Shown here one piece after another: positions 45,286 through 54,629 of a stretch of 64,000 nt of DNA. The stretch spans positions 98,564 through 162,563 of the forward strand of contig NZ_JAFFQD010000004.1 of assembly GCF_016918565.1 (NCBI RefSeq). Reading direction: 5' to 3'. Source of the stretch: Desulfogranum marinum. Lineage in GTDB: Bacteria > Desulfobacterota > Desulfobulbia > Desulfobulbales > Desulfobulbaceae. Position 1 is the stretch's first letter. Each line of letters opens with the position of its first letter. The notes beneath the pieces were generated by a model. That model was not told the origin of the DNA. It searched no databases and saw nothing but the letters and a program-made list of their open reading frames with translations. The position numbers and the translations under genes were made by a program.

Positions 45286-46407
45286 GTGATTTTTTCAAAA
45301 CGAATGCTATCCATTCTTGCAGCATTTGCCCTGGCAGCAGGCATCGCTTCAAATGCATCTGCAGCAGAGACCATCAAAATTGGTGTTGCCGGCGCTCACA
45401 GTGGAGACTTGGCATCTTACGGGATCCCAACCATGAAGGCAGCCCTGCTTGTTGCTCAAGATCTTAATGAGCAAGGAGGCATCAATGGTGTGAAAGTTGA
45501 GGTTTTAGCTGAAGATGACGTCTGTAAGCCTGAAGTAGCTACCAACACCGCCACCAAGTTGGTTTCCGAAAATGTAAACGTGGTTATCGGTCATATCTGT
45601 TCTGGAGCCACCAAGGCTGCGCTGCCGATATACCGTGATGCTAACATCATTGTTATGTCTCCTTCCGCCACCAACCCTGATCTTACCCAAAGTGGTGATT
45701 ACCCCAATTTTTATCGTACTATTGCCTCTGATGATGCTCAGGCTCGGACATTGGTTGATTTCGCTACGGATACCTTAAAGGTTGGTAAAATCGCAGTTAT
45801 TCATGATAAAGGCGACTACGGAAAAGGATTGGCTGAGTTTGTCAAAAGTTTTCTCGAAAAAGACGGCAAAGCTGAAGTCGTCTTGTTTGAAGGCGTGACA
45901 CCTGGTGCTGTAGATTATTCAGCCGTTGTTCAAAAGATTCGACGCAGTGGAGCTGACGCTGTTATTTATGGCGGTTACCACCCAGAGGCTTCCAAAATAG
46001 TCAGCCAGATGCGCAAAAAAAGAATGAAGACCATGTTTCTTGCACCTGATGGCGTAAAAGATGATACGTTTATCAACGTTACCGGGAAAAATGCAGAGGG
46101 CGTCTACGCTTCCGGACCTGCTGATGTTTCCAAGAACCCATTGACCAAAAAGTTTCGTGATAAATTCATGGCCACCGAAGGTGCTGAGCCCGGTGCTTTT
46201 TTTGACAATGGCGTAACCGCAGCTCTTGCCCTCACCAATGCCATTGCTAAAGCAGGGACTGATTCCGCTGCAATCGCAAAAGTGCTGCACACTGAAACTG
46301 CCGACACACCTTTTGGGGCAGTAAAGTTTGACGAAACCGGTGAGCCTATCGGCATTGGATTTGTTGTTTACCAGGTTAAAGACGGCAAATTCGTCACAGT
46401 TCAGTAA
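45286..46407 (+). CDS. livK: Branched-chain amino-acid ABC transporter, periplasmic binding protein
   Basis: Periplasmic solute receptor of the LivKHMGF high-affinity importer, 373 residues. GTG at 45286 follows AAGGAGGG. The signal peptide (LSILAAFALAAGIASNASA) ends at A-E. The mature part has the type I periplasmic-binding fold with KIGVAGAHSGDLASYG, HICSGATKAALPIY, SPSATNPDLT and YGGYHPEA segments. The ligand is probably leucine, isoleucine or valine, but related proteins bind other amino acids. Confidence 0.93.
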   Translation: MIFSKRMLSILAAFALAAGIASNASAAETIKIGVAGAHSGDLASYGIPTMKAALLVAQDLNEQGGINGVKVEVLAEDDVCKPEVATNTATKLVSENVNVVIGHICSGATKAALPIYRDANIIVMSPSATNPDLTQSGDYPNFYRTIASDDAQARTLVDFATDTLKVGKIAVIHDKGDYGKGLAEFVKSFLEKDGKAEVVLFEGVTPGAVDYSAVVQKIRRSGADAVIYGGYHPEASKIVSQMRKKRMKTMFLAPDGVKDDTFINVTGKNAEGVYASGPADVSKNPLTKKFRDKFMATEGAEPGAFFDNGVTAALALTNAIAKAGTDSAAIAKVLHTETADTPFGAVKFDETGEPIGIGFVVYQVKDGKFVTVQ

Positions 46408-46428
46408 AGTTTTCCGACACTGATTTTC

Positions 46429-46460
46429 ATGCCTGGAACTGTAATAACAGTTCCAGGCAT
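46429..46460 (+). terminator. Perfect 14-bp hairpin between livK and livH
   Basis: ATGCCTGGAACTGT (46429-46442) pairs with ACAGTTCCAGGCAT (46447-46460) around AATA. There is no strong T-run. It probably acts as a partial terminator or mRNA-stabilising stem that lets livK exceed livHMGF. Confidence 0.65.
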
Positions 46461-46534
46461 TGTTGCGTTAAGGTTTCTTTAACTATCACCCCACAACCAA
46501 GCCAGACACCGCATCTACTGCTGCGCATTCTCTT

Positions 46535-47437
46535 ATGGACTATTTTATTGAACTCTTTTTCAGTGGTCTGACACGGGGCTCTATATATGCTTTAATTGCC
46601 CTTGGTTATACAATGGTTTATGGTATCATTGGGCTTATAAATTTTGCTCATGGTGAGATTTATATGATAGGAGCTTTCACCGCTCTTATTGTCTCCACCG
46701 TCCTGACCATTTATGGTTTTCCCCTTCTGGCAGTGATCGTCCTTACAGCATTGGCTGCTGTTATCTGGGCTGCATCATACGGGTATACCATCGAACGTCT
46801 TGCATATAGGCCATTGCGAAGTGCACCTCGTCTTTCTCCATTGATTTCAGCTATCGGCATGTCAATTTTTCTTCAAAACTACGTTTTGCTTGCCCAGACC
46901 TCGGATTTCCAACCCTTCCCTGCCTTAATTCCTGAATTTGATTTTATGGAACCGTATGCCCATATAGTCGGTTCCTCTGATCTGGCTATTCTTGTTGTGT
47001 CAGCAATTGTCATGATTCTTTTGACCTTCATGATCAAGTTTACTCGCACCGGCAAGGCAATGAGAGCAACGGCTCAGGATAGAAAAATGGCAATGCTGGT
47101 CGGTATTAATGTTGATAATGTTATTTCCATTACCTTTATTACCGGTTCCGCTTTGGCCGCTATTGGCGGACTTCTTATTGCATCCCATATTGGCCAAATA
47201 AATTTTTATATCGGTTTCATAGCCGGTATTAAAGCCTTTACCGCAGCTGTATTAGGTGGAATCGGCTCAATACCCGGAGCAGTTCTGGGAAGTTTTATTC
47301 TCGGGCTCACGGAAGCTTTTGCCACTGGATACGTTTCCAGTGACTATGAAGACGTGTTTGCTTTCAGCCTGCTCGTATTAATTCTGATTTTTAAACCAGC
47401 CGGTCTTCTCGGCAAGGCAACCGTAGAAAAGGTTTAA
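46535..47437 (+). CDS. livH: Branched-chain amino-acid ABC transporter permease LivH
   Basis: A 300-residue inner-membrane permease with about eight hydrophobic segments. It shows the LivH signature GLTRGSIYALIALGYTMVYG, INFAHGEIYM and, near the C-terminus, GGIGSIPGAVLGSFILG, the coupling region for the ATPases. It forms the channel with LivM. It starts after the hairpin that follows livK, with no obvious ribosome-binding site. Confidence 0.95.
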   Translation: MDYFIELFFSGLTRGSIYALIALGYTMVYGIIGLINFAHGEIYMIGAFTALIVSTVLTIYGFPLLAVIVLTALAAVIWAASYGYTIERLAYRPLRSAPRLSPLISAIGMSIFLQNYVLLAQTSDFQPFPALIPEFDFMEPYAHIVGSSDLAILVVSAIVMILLTFMIKFTRTGKAMRATAQDRKMAMLVGINVDNVISITFITGSALAAIGGLLIASHIGQINFYIGFIAGIKAFTAAVLGGIGSIPGAVLGSFILGLTEAFATGYVSSDYEDVFAFSLLVLILIFKPAGLLGKATVEKV

Positions 47438-47479
47438 TCGTCATTTTTACATCAATAAATCCCTATCAATTTCAGGCCC

Positions 47480-48685
47480 ATGCTCTCTTTTAAGGATTTT
47501 AGAAATGGATTAATGGTCACCCTCTGGTTTGTCTTTCTTACCTTTCCTTTGCTGGTGATCAAAATCAACCCCATTGAAAAAAGTGTTGTTTGGCGATGGC
47601 ATAATATGCTGTATGTCGCTTGCGGCACTTTTGTGTTCTATGTACTCTCACGTCTCTATCTTGCCAGGAAAAAAGAACAGCAACAAAAAATTAAAACAGG
47701 CATTGTAGAAGACAAGGTAGCTTGGAGTGCCAAGCTTTTTTCCGAGCCTAAATTTTACATACCGATAGCCGTTGCTGGTTGTCTTTTTGCTTTAGCTTTT
47801 CCTACCCTGTTTTCGACCTATCAGGTAAATATCATGATTACCGCCCTCATGTACGTTGTACTTGGGCTTGGGTTGAATATAGTGGTCGGTGTAGCAGGGC
47901 TGCTTGATCTTGGGTATGTTGCTTTTTATGCAGTTGGTGCCTACGCCTACGCCCTATTGAACATGCATTTCGGACTCGGTTTTTGGACAGTACTTCCAAT
48001 AGGCGGCCTTCTTGGAGCATTGTTCGGCATTTTATTAGGCTTTCCCGTGTTGCGCTTGCGCGGGGATTACCTGGCAATCGTCACGCTTGGTTTTGGCGAA
48101 ATCATCAGGCTTATTCTTGAAAACTGGGGAGAGTTTTCCCAGGGACCCAGTGGAATTTCCAATATTGCACGCCCTGGCTTGTTCGGCATTGATCTCTCGT
48201 TAGAGATGTCGATCAACTTTATGTATTATTTGACCATTCTCATGGTTATCTTTACTATTTTTGTAGTTAACCGATTACAGGATTCGCGAATCGGGCGAGC
48301 TTGGTTTGCGTTGCGTGAAGACGAAATAGCTTGTCAAGCCATGGGTATCGACAAAATGAAAACCAAGCTGACCGCCTTTGCACTTGGAGCCACCTGGGCA
48401 GGTATGGCGGGAGTTATGTTTGCTGCCAAGACAACCTTTGTTAATCCAGCCAGTTTTACATTTCTAGAATCTGCAATCATTCTCTGCATAGTCGTGCTCG
48501 GCGGGATGGGATCCATTCCAGGTGTTATCGTAGGCGCCCTGGTGCTTATCCTCCTACCTGAATATCTACGCGCCTTTTCTGATTACCGTATGCTTGTGTT
48601 TGGCGCGATCTTAGTCATTATGATGATTTTCAGGCCTCAGGGGATTATTTCCACTGTTCGACGCACCTATTCTCTTAAAGATTAA
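47480..48685 (+). CDS. livM: Branched-chain amino-acid ABC transporter permease LivM
   Basis: A 401-residue permease. The N-terminal 100 residues carry two extra hydrophobic segments and a charged linker (ARKKEQQQKIK). The core has YVVLGLGLNIVVGVAGLLDLGY, LGFGEIIRLILENW and the coupling segment GGMGSIPGVIVGA. It lies 42 bases after livH, within the same operon. Confidence 0.95.
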   Translation: MLSFKDFRNGLMVTLWFVFLTFPLLVIKINPIEKSVVWRWHNMLYVACGTFVFYVLSRLYLARKKEQQQKIKTGIVEDKVAWSAKLFSEPKFYIPIAVAGCLFALAFPTLFSTYQVNIMITALMYVVLGLGLNIVVGVAGLLDLGYVAFYAVGAYAYALLNMHFGLGFWTVLPIGGLLGALFGILLGFPVLRLRGDYLAIVTLGFGEIIRLILENWGEFSQGPSGISNIARPGLFGIDLSLEMSINFMYYLTILMVIFTIFVVNRLQDSRIGRAWFALREDEIACQAMGIDKMKTKLTAFALGATWAGMAGVMFAAKTTFVNPASFTFLESAIILCIVVLGGMGSIPGVIVGALVLILLPEYLRAFSDYRMLVFGAILVIMMIFRPQGIISTVRRTYSLKD

Positions 48686-48706
48686 ACAACCTGTTCGAAT
48701 TTAAGT

Positions 48707-49486
48707 ATGGAACCTATTCTCGATGTTAAAAACCTCACCATGGATTTTGGTGGGATTCGTGCACTTGATCACCTGAGCTTGCAGATTAAACCAGGTGAAA
48801 TAGTTGCCCTCATTGGTCCCAATGGTGCCGGTAAAACCACCTTTTTTAATTGTATCACCGGGATTTATAAACCCACCAAAGGTGATCTGCTTTTAAACCC
48901 GCCAGGGAAAAAAACAAAAAAGCTCAATGGACTTAAGCCCAACAAAGTAACAGAACAGGGGCTGGCCAGAACATTTCAAAATATTAGGCTGTTTCCTAAC
49001 ATGACAGTGCTCGAAAATGTCATGATTGGGCGCCATTGCAGAACCAAGTCCAAAATTTTCGGCGCCATTTTCAGAGACCCACGTACCAAAAAAGAAGAAA
49101 AAGAGATCGTGGAACAGAGCCTTGAGATTCTAAAAAAAATTAATCTTGATAAGATGGCGGATGAGTACGCCAAGAATCTTCCTTACGGTGCGCAGCGTCG
49201 ACTTGAAATAGCCAGAGCCCTGGCTACGGAACCAATCGTCTTGCTGCTTGATGAACCTGCTGCCGGAATGAATCCTCAAGAAACCCAGGAGCTCGATGAA
49301 TTAATAACCAAGATTCGTGATGAGGGGCTTGCCATTTTGCTTATCGAACATGACATGAAACTGGTCATGAACATATCCGACCATATATTTGTGGTTGATT
49401 ACGGTAAAAAAATCGCAGAGGGTAGCCCGGAAGAAATCGGTAAAAATCCTGACGTCATCAAAGCCTATCTTGGAGAGGATATTTAA
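48707..49486 (+). CDS. livG: Branched-chain amino-acid ABC transporter ATPase LivG
   Basis: A 259-residue ABC ATPase. Walker A is GPNGAGKTT, the signature region is the LivG-type NLPYGAQRRLEIARALAT, and Walker B is VLLLDEPAAGMN followed by the H-loop IEHDM. It is one of two different ATPases of the importer. The livF ATG follows its stop by one base. Confidence 0.96.
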   Translation: MEPILDVKNLTMDFGGIRALDHLSLQIKPGEIVALIGPNGAGKTTFFNCITGIYKPTKGDLLLNPPGKKTKKLNGLKPNKVTEQGLARTFQNIRLFPNMTVLENVMIGRHCRTKSKIFGAIFRDPRTKKEEKEIVEQSLEILKKINLDKMADEYAKNLPYGAQRRLEIARALATEPIVLLLDEPAAGMNPQETQELDELITKIRDEGLAILLIEHDMKLVMNISDHIFVVDYGKKIAEGSPEEIGKNPDVIKAYLGEDI

Positions 49487-49487
49487 A

Positions 49488-50195
49488 ATGCTTGAACTCC
49501 GTCAAATTGATACCTTTTACGGGAATATTCAGGCCCTGCATGAAATTGATCTTAAGATCGAAGAAGGTGAGATCATAAGCTTGATCGGTGCCAATGGGGC
49601 CGGCAAATCCACTACCCTGATGTCCATAAGCGGTATTACCCCACCCAGGTACGGCGAGGTCCTTTTCAAGGGAAAACCCATTCACGAATTATCTCCTGAT
49701 AAAATAGTGACCCTTGGCATTTGCCAGGTTCCTGAAGGAAGACATATTTTTCCCGAACTGACGGTTTCGGAAAATCTAGACATGGGAGCCTTTTTAAGAA
49801 AAGATAAAAAAGGTATCGAAGATGACCGTGAATATCTCTACGACCTTTTTCCTATCTTAAAACAACGTCGGAACCAGCCGGGAGGAAACCTCTCCGGTGG
49901 AGAACAACAGATGCTAGCCATGTCCCGGGCTTTAATGGCACATCCTCAGCTCTTGCTGCTGGATGAACCCTCCATGGGACTTGCTCCGTTAATCATTAAA
50001 CAAATTTTTGAAATTATAGAAAAAATAAACAAAGAACAAAACACGACCATTTTCCTGGTTGAACAAAATGCCAACTTAGCGCTGAAAATTGCAGATAGGG
50101 GGTATGTACTTGAAAATGGCAAAATCATTATGCACGATCAGGCTGACAAACTCCTGGTAAATAAAGATGTGCAAAAGGCATACCTCGGTATTTGA
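49488..50195 (+). CDS. livF: Branched-chain amino-acid ABC transporter ATPase LivF
   Basis: A 235-residue ABC ATPase. Walker A is GANGAGKST, the signature is NLSGGEQQMLAMSRALM and Walker B is LLLLDEPSMGLAP; the H-loop region reads LVEQNANLAL, as typical for LivF. The ATG at 49488 gives the standard N-terminus MLELRQIDTFYG. Last gene of the liv cluster; no terminator is seen before the next gene. Confidence 0.96.
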   Translation: MLELRQIDTFYGNIQALHEIDLKIEEGEIISLIGANGAGKSTTLMSISGITPPRYGEVLFKGKPIHELSPDKIVTLGICQVPEGRHIFPELTVSENLDMGAFLRKDKKGIEDDREYLYDLFPILKQRRNQPGGNLSGGEQQMLAMSRALMAHPQLLLLDEPSMGLAPLIIKQIFEIIEKINKEQNTTIFLVEQNANLALKIADRGYVLENGKIIMHDQADKLLVNKDVQKAYLGI

Positions 50196-50243
50196 TGTTA
50201 TTTCAGCCGTTCTTTTTTAATTCCAATATAATTAATTTTTACA

Positions 50244-51227
50244 GTGAAAACCATTAAAGTAGGTGTATTAGGTGTTGGGTATCTTGGTCGCTTCCATGCC
50301 CAAAAATATGCTGCCATGAAAAACGTCGAACTCGTCGGCGTTGCAGATACAGACAGCGAACAAGCACATAAAGTTGGAGAAGAGTGCAGTTGCAGGCCAT
50401 TTATTGATTACAAACAACTGCTGCCTCTTGTCGACGCTGTTTCAGTCGTCGTACCCACCAGTCTTCATCATCAGGTCACCAAGGACTGTCTCAATCAATC
50501 AGTGGACGTAATGGTTGAAAAACCTTTTACTACCACTCTTGAGCAAGCCGACGAACTGATAGAACTGGCCAGTAAAAAAAAGGCTGTTTTACAGGTCGGG
50601 CATTTGGAAAGATTTAATCCTGCTGTGCTTGCTATGCAGCCGCTACTGAATCACCCGTTGTTCATCGAGGCCCATAGAATATCAGTGTTTAAGGACAGGG
50701 GGACAGATGTAGACGTTGTCCTCGACCTGATGATCCATGATATTGATATCATTCTTTCTATCGTAGATTCTCCGCTGAAAACCATACATACCGTTGGCAC
50801 GCCTGTCATGACCCAGTTGACTGACATTGCCAATGCGCGTCTTATCTTTGAAAATGGTTGTACCGCCAACGTCACGGTGAGCCGTATCTCCATGGATAAC
50901 ATGCGCCGCATGCGTATTTTTCAGCCGGGGCGATATTTATCTGTTGATTTCGGTAAAAAGGAAGTCATGTCTATTCAACTCAAAAAAGAAGAGAGTGCTC
51001 CCTTTCCTTTACCAGATGTAAAGAAATATGGATTCCGTGAACAAGATGCCTTGGAACTGGAATTGACCGACTTTGTTACTAATGTCAGGCAAAGAAGTAA
51101 ACCTATGGTTTCAGGGATAGAAGGACGTAGAGCGTTGGATATTGCCTTGCAGGTGGTTGAACAGATTTCAGTCAACCAGGAACAAGTTCAACATTTGCTT
51201 ACCCCGGAAAACAACATTTGTTTGTAG
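50244..51227 (+). CDS. Gfo/Idh/MocA-family oxidoreductase, possibly a UDP-GlcNAc 3-dehydrogenase
   Basis: A 327-residue NAD(P)-dependent sugar dehydrogenase. The Rossmann start is GVLGVGYLGRFHA, followed by the EKPFTTT lysine motif and the catalytic-type HDIDII histidine. It sits 45 bases upstream of lpxB. In Acidithiobacillus, gnnA of this family lies between lpxA and lpxB and oxidises UDP-GlcNAc so that a 3-amino lipid A can be made; by position this gene could do the same. The partner aminotransferase would be elsewhere, possibly the one at 11301. The general family call is secure, the specific role is inferred. Confidence 0.85.
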   Translation: MKTIKVGVLGVGYLGRFHAQKYAAMKNVELVGVADTDSEQAHKVGEECSCRPFIDYKQLLPLVDAVSVVVPTSLHHQVTKDCLNQSVDVMVEKPFTTTLEQADELIELASKKKAVLQVGHLERFNPAVLAMQPLLNHPLFIEAHRISVFKDRGTDVDVVLDLMIHDIDIILSIVDSPLKTIHTVGTPVMTQLTDIANARLIFENGCTANVTVSRISMDNMRRMRIFQPGRYLSVDFGKKEVMSIQLKKEESAPFPLPDVKKYGFREQDALELELTDFVTNVRQRSKPMVSGIEGRRALDIALQVVEQISVNQEQVQHLLTPENNICL

Positions 51228-51272
51228 TGCGAATTACCTCTTCTTCTATTTGTTAAATAATCCGCGACTATT

Positions 51273-52451
51273 ATGCCTAGAACCAGCTCCTCTTCATCAG
51301 AACATATCATGATTATTGCAGGAGAAGCATCCGGCGACATGCACGGCGCAAACCTGGTCAAAGCTCTGCAGGCAATGCGGCCTGATATTACTTTCAGTGG
51401 TATGGGTGGGAAAGAACTGGCAGCTGCCGGCGTTGACATTCTCTTTGACGCCGCAAAGATTGCAGTAGTAGGCGTAGTCGAGGTTTTCAGTCATCTCAAG
51501 GATATTTTTAAAGCGCGACAAACCCTTATTGAAGAAATGCGGCAGAAAAAACCGGCACTGCTGATTCTTATCGACTTTCCTGACTTTAATATGCTGCTGG
51601 CTGCCCAGGCCAAAAAATTAGATATTCCTGTTTTTTATTATATAAGTCCTCAGGTATGGGCTTGGCGGTCCGGACGTGTAAAAAAAATTGGCCGGCTATC
51701 GCGCCGGGTAGCGACTATTCTCCCTTTTGAGCAACAATTTTATAAAAATTATGGATATGAGGTGGACTTTGTTGGCCACCCTCTCCTGGATACCGTTACT
51801 ACAACCATGTCCAGGGCGGAATTTCTCAAAAAATATGATATACCGCCAGGAAACAGGCTCATAGGAATTATTCCGGGAAGCCGAAGTAAGGAAATTAAAT
51901 TCCTGCTTGCAGACTTTTTACAAGCAGCCGTCCTGTATGAGCAGCAAACCGATCAGTCCTGCACTTTTTTATTGCCACAAGCCTCTACCATATCAGATGC
52001 CCAACTGGAAGAGAACGGTCTTGGTGAGTTTGGTCATGAGCTGGACATACGGGTTATAGCTGAAAACAGGTATGATCTGATGGCAGCCTGCGATGCAGCA
52101 CTCACGGCATCCGGAACCGTAACCCTGGAGCTCGCGATACTGGGTACGCCAGCCGTTGTGGCGTATAAACTAGCGCCTAAAACCTATTTGCTGGGCAAAA
52201 TCCTTATCCGCAATATTCGTTTTTTTTCGCTGGTTAATCTCATCAGCGATAAACAAATTATTCCAGAGCTACTTCAGGATGAAGTAACACCAACGCGACT
52301 TGCCTCGGAACTCGACAAGCTACTAACAGACCCGTTAGAGCACCAGCAGGTCCATCAGGGGTTGCAAGCACTCAAGTCGTTATTAGGCGGACCAGGAGCC
52401 TCTGCCAAAGCGGCATCGATTGCATTGGAGATTATTCGTGAAAACCGATGA
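51273..52451 (+). CDS. lpxB: Lipid-A-disaccharide synthase
   Basis: A GT19 glycosyltransferase that joins UDP-diacylglucosamine and lipid X. The 392-residue protein has MIIAGEASGDMHGANLVKAL, FSGMGGKELAAAGV, the FPDFNMLLA segment and YYISPQVWAWRSGRVKKI. The C-terminal half has IGIIPGSRSKEIK and ALTASGTVTLELAI. The ATG at 51273 adds 12 residues before the conserved start; Met at 51309 is an alternative. It overlaps the Smr gene. Confidence 0.96.
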   Translation: MPRTSSSSSEHIMIIAGEASGDMHGANLVKALQAMRPDITFSGMGGKELAAAGVDILFDAAKIAVVGVVEVFSHLKDIFKARQTLIEEMRQKKPALLILIDFPDFNMLLAAQAKKLDIPVFYYISPQVWAWRSGRVKKIGRLSRRVATILPFEQQFYKNYGYEVDFVGHPLLDTVTTTMSRAEFLKKYDIPPGNRLIGIIPGSRSKEIKFLLADFLQAAVLYEQQTDQSCTFLLPQASTISDAQLEENGLGEFGHELDIRVIAENRYDLMAACDAALTASGTVTLELAILGTPAVVAYKLAPKTYLLGKILIRNIRFFSLVNLISDKQIIPELLQDEVTPTRLASELDKLLTDPLEHQQVHQGLQALKSLLGGPGASAKAASIALEIIRENR

Positions 52452-52758
52452 TTTTTCTCCTGAAAATGAAGTTGATGAGCCAGTTGCAATTCCCATAGAC
52501 GGTACCTTAGACCTGCACCCTTTTAGTCCCAAGGATATTAAATATCTTATTCCTGATTACCTCAAAGAATGCCAGGCCCAGGGCATTTATCATGTCCGCA
52601 TCATTCACGGCAAAGGGACAGGGGCGCTACGACGAAGTGTCCATGCCATACTGCAACGATTGCCCACTGTAAAAAAGTTTGTCCTTGCCGATGAGACAGG
52701 AGGATCTTGGGGAGCCACCCTTGTTACTCTGGAGGAGGAGCGGCCTGAAGGGGCTTAA
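52438..52758 (+). CDS. Small Smr-domain protein
   Basis: A 106-residue protein with a C-terminal Smr domain: DLHPFSPKDI, then RIIHGKGTGALRRSVHAIL. Smr domains occur as the nuclease part of MutS2 and as stand-alone proteins that cleave nucleic acids at stalled ribosomes or branched DNA. The GTG at 52438 lies inside the end of lpxB (14-base overlap), indicating coupling. Its 3' end overlaps the convergent gene at 52724 by 35 bases. Confidence 0.85.
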   Translation: MKTDDFSPENEVDEPVAIPIDGTLDLHPFSPKDIKYLIPDYLKECQAQGIYHVRIIHGKGTGALRRSVHAILQRLPTVKKFVLADETGGSWGATLVTLEEERPEGA

Positions 52759-53236
52759 CAAGGCCATGTTGAGCCGCCAGGGTTCTGACTGAGAGCATAA
52801 AAGTTGATGGCATGGGCAAGGCTCGATCTTCCTGGAGGATACCCAGTGCTTTTGCCATTAACAAAGAGGGAATCGAATGAATTCCTTCCTGATTGTCACA
52901 GATGGCTTTCATGCGCAGGCCATCGGTAAGAAAAGGACAGAGCTTTGGGAAACGCTCGCCGATATTGCGTAACTCTTCTTCTACGCGTTCCCTGTTTTTG
53001 CCCGCAAAATCGGTAATCCCTGTGTCAGCAGGTTCAGTCCCGAATAAATTATTTACCACTGCCCCTGCTAACTTGCGCTGGTCATCTTCTGCCAAATCCG
53101 TTGTCCTGGAATCGATATCTTCTTGAAGTTGCTTGAACAAAACCATCTGTATCATGGTGATTGCCTCACGCATGGCAGGAACGACTTTATTGTCTACTTG
53201 TGGATTTTCTTGCGACTCTTGGGTTGTATTATTCAT
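52724..53236 (-). CDS. Hypothetical protein
   Basis: I do not recognise the family. The 170-residue product is soluble, helix-rich and acidic, with segments such as AITMIQMVLFKQLQEDI and FAGKNRERVEEELRNIGERF, and no signal peptide or membrane segment. It overlaps the 3' end of the Smr gene on the opposite strand by 35 bases and the YbeD-type gene upstream by 4 bases, so it is probably cotranscribed with the latter. Codon use looks like its neighbours. Confidence 0.75.
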   Translation of the reverse strand: MNNTTQESQENPQVDNKVVPAMREAITMIQMVLFKQLQEDIDSRTTDLAEDDQRKLAGAVVNNLFGTEPADTGITDFAGKNRERVEEELRNIGERFPKLCPFLTDGLRMKAICDNQEGIHSIPSLLMAKALGILQEDRALPMPSTFMLSVRTLAAQHGLVKPLQAAPPPE

Positions 53237-53514
53237 AAAACAATTTTAATTACTGGATTTTTAACAAGTTGGTCATAAAGAGACAGTCGTTGCTCTTCAG
53301 ACTGCACAACAAGTTCAAGGTTCATGCTTACATAACGTCCGCCTGAGCTGGTATGAGAGTTTGCCAGCAGATGGTCGGTAGTTGGGAGTAGATCCATTAC
53401 AGCATCAATGATCGAATCACGATCAGTGCCAATAATCTTATACTGCCATAAACACGGATACGATATTTCCGGTTTACAGCCTTCAACGGGTATATTCAGT
53501 GTTTTTTTCTTCAT
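53233..53514 (-). CDS. YbeD/DUF493 family protein
   Basis: A 93-residue protein with the DUF493 (E. coli YbeD) pattern: YPCLWQYKIIGTDRDSIIDAV in the first half and the SSGGRYVSMNLELVV strand. It has a small ferredoxin-like alpha/beta fold. In E. coli the gene lies next to the lipoate genes and its role is unclear. It is translationally coupled to the hypothetical gene at 52724 (4-base overlap). Confidence 0.85.
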   Translation of the reverse strand: MKKKTLNIPVEGCKPEISYPCLWQYKIIGTDRDSIIDAVMDLLPTTDHLLANSHTSSGGRYVSMNLELVVQSEEQRLSLYDQLVKNPVIKIVL

Positions 53515-53715
53515 GTCAGCCTTATACTGTAGCTATTCGAGCAAAACAACGGCAAAAGGCAATAAAAATTATCCAACTCCAATGGCCGCAGTGGTATACT
53601 CTATTTCTTACTCATTGCAACGTAACGGAGCACAGGGTTTGAAACTCCCCCGCACCCTTTACCTCCGAGCTGAAAGTGATTTTAACACTCTGTTAACGCA
53701 TAAAAAAACAAAAAA

Positions 53716-54486
53716 ATGTTTATTCTCTCACCGTCTAAAGGACAGGATTTTGACACCCCCGTTTCAGGAAAGCCTGCCACTGTGCCTGTTTTCCTTGATA
53801 ACTCCCAGAAACTGATTGACTTGCTCAGAGAGTATTCAGTCGAGGAATTGCGCGACTTAATGCAAATAAGTGAAAAAATAGCACAGCTGAATGTTGACCG
53901 TTATCAATCCTTTAGCCAGCCATTTACCAAAGACAATGCAAAACAAGCCATCTTTGCCTTTACCGGTGATGTGTATCGGGGCATTGCAAGCGACAGTTAT
54001 TCAGCAGAAGATCTCCAGTTTGCCCAGGAACATATGCGAATTCTCTCCGGACTATACGGATGTCTGCGCCCCCTGGATTTGATTCAGCCTTACCGGTTGG
54101 AGATGAAAACCAGACTGGCAAACGACAAAGGACCCAATCTGTATACATTCTGGGGTAACAAAGTTGCGGAGGCCATTAACACAAGTGCGGCAAACAGCGA
54201 TTCTCCAATCCTTTTTAACCTTGCCTCAGTCGAATACTCCAAGGTGATAACCAGAAAAATACTAAAAATACCTGTGGTGGATATCCTCTTTCAGGAAGAA
54301 AAAGAGGGCAAGTTGCGGACAATCGCTGTGTTTGCAAAACGAGCCCGTGGTCTTATGGCTGATTACATGATCAAACAACGCGTTACTACGCGGAAAGGGG
54401 TACAAGCGTTTACCACCGATAAGTATGCGTTTGCCCCGCATCTTTCCGATGATAAACGGTATGTTTTTACACGTCCACAACCATAG
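53716..54486 (+). CDS. yaaA: Peroxide-stress protein YaaA (UPF0246/DUF328)
   Basis: A 256-residue cytoplasmic protein. It has the family start ILSPSKGQDF (usually LSPAKT), AIFAFTGDVYRG, LSGLYGCLRPLDLIQPYRLEM and, further on, the NLASVEYSKVI segment. In E. coli YaaA lowers free iron during peroxide stress and has DNA-binding activity. It is a single-gene unit divergent from the YbeD gene. Confidence 0.92.
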   Translation: MFILSPSKGQDFDTPVSGKPATVPVFLDNSQKLIDLLREYSVEELRDLMQISEKIAQLNVDRYQSFSQPFTKDNAKQAIFAFTGDVYRGIASDSYSAEDLQFAQEHMRILSGLYGCLRPLDLIQPYRLEMKTRLANDKGPNLYTFWGNKVAEAINTSAANSDSPILFNLASVEYSKVITRKILKIPVVDILFQEEKEGKLRTIAVFAKRARGLMADYMIKQRVTTRKGVQAFTTDKYAFAPHLSDDKRYVFTRPQP

Positions 54487-54629
54487 GCCATCTTGCATAA
54501 TTGCCTTTTTGCCCAACCTTTTATTATACTTATAAAATTAACCTCGGAATAGTAGTTATATGCCTTTGGTAATTTTTTAAATATGTCTCAAATTTGTACA
54601 AAAATTCACTTATTCAAGATACCCCATAA

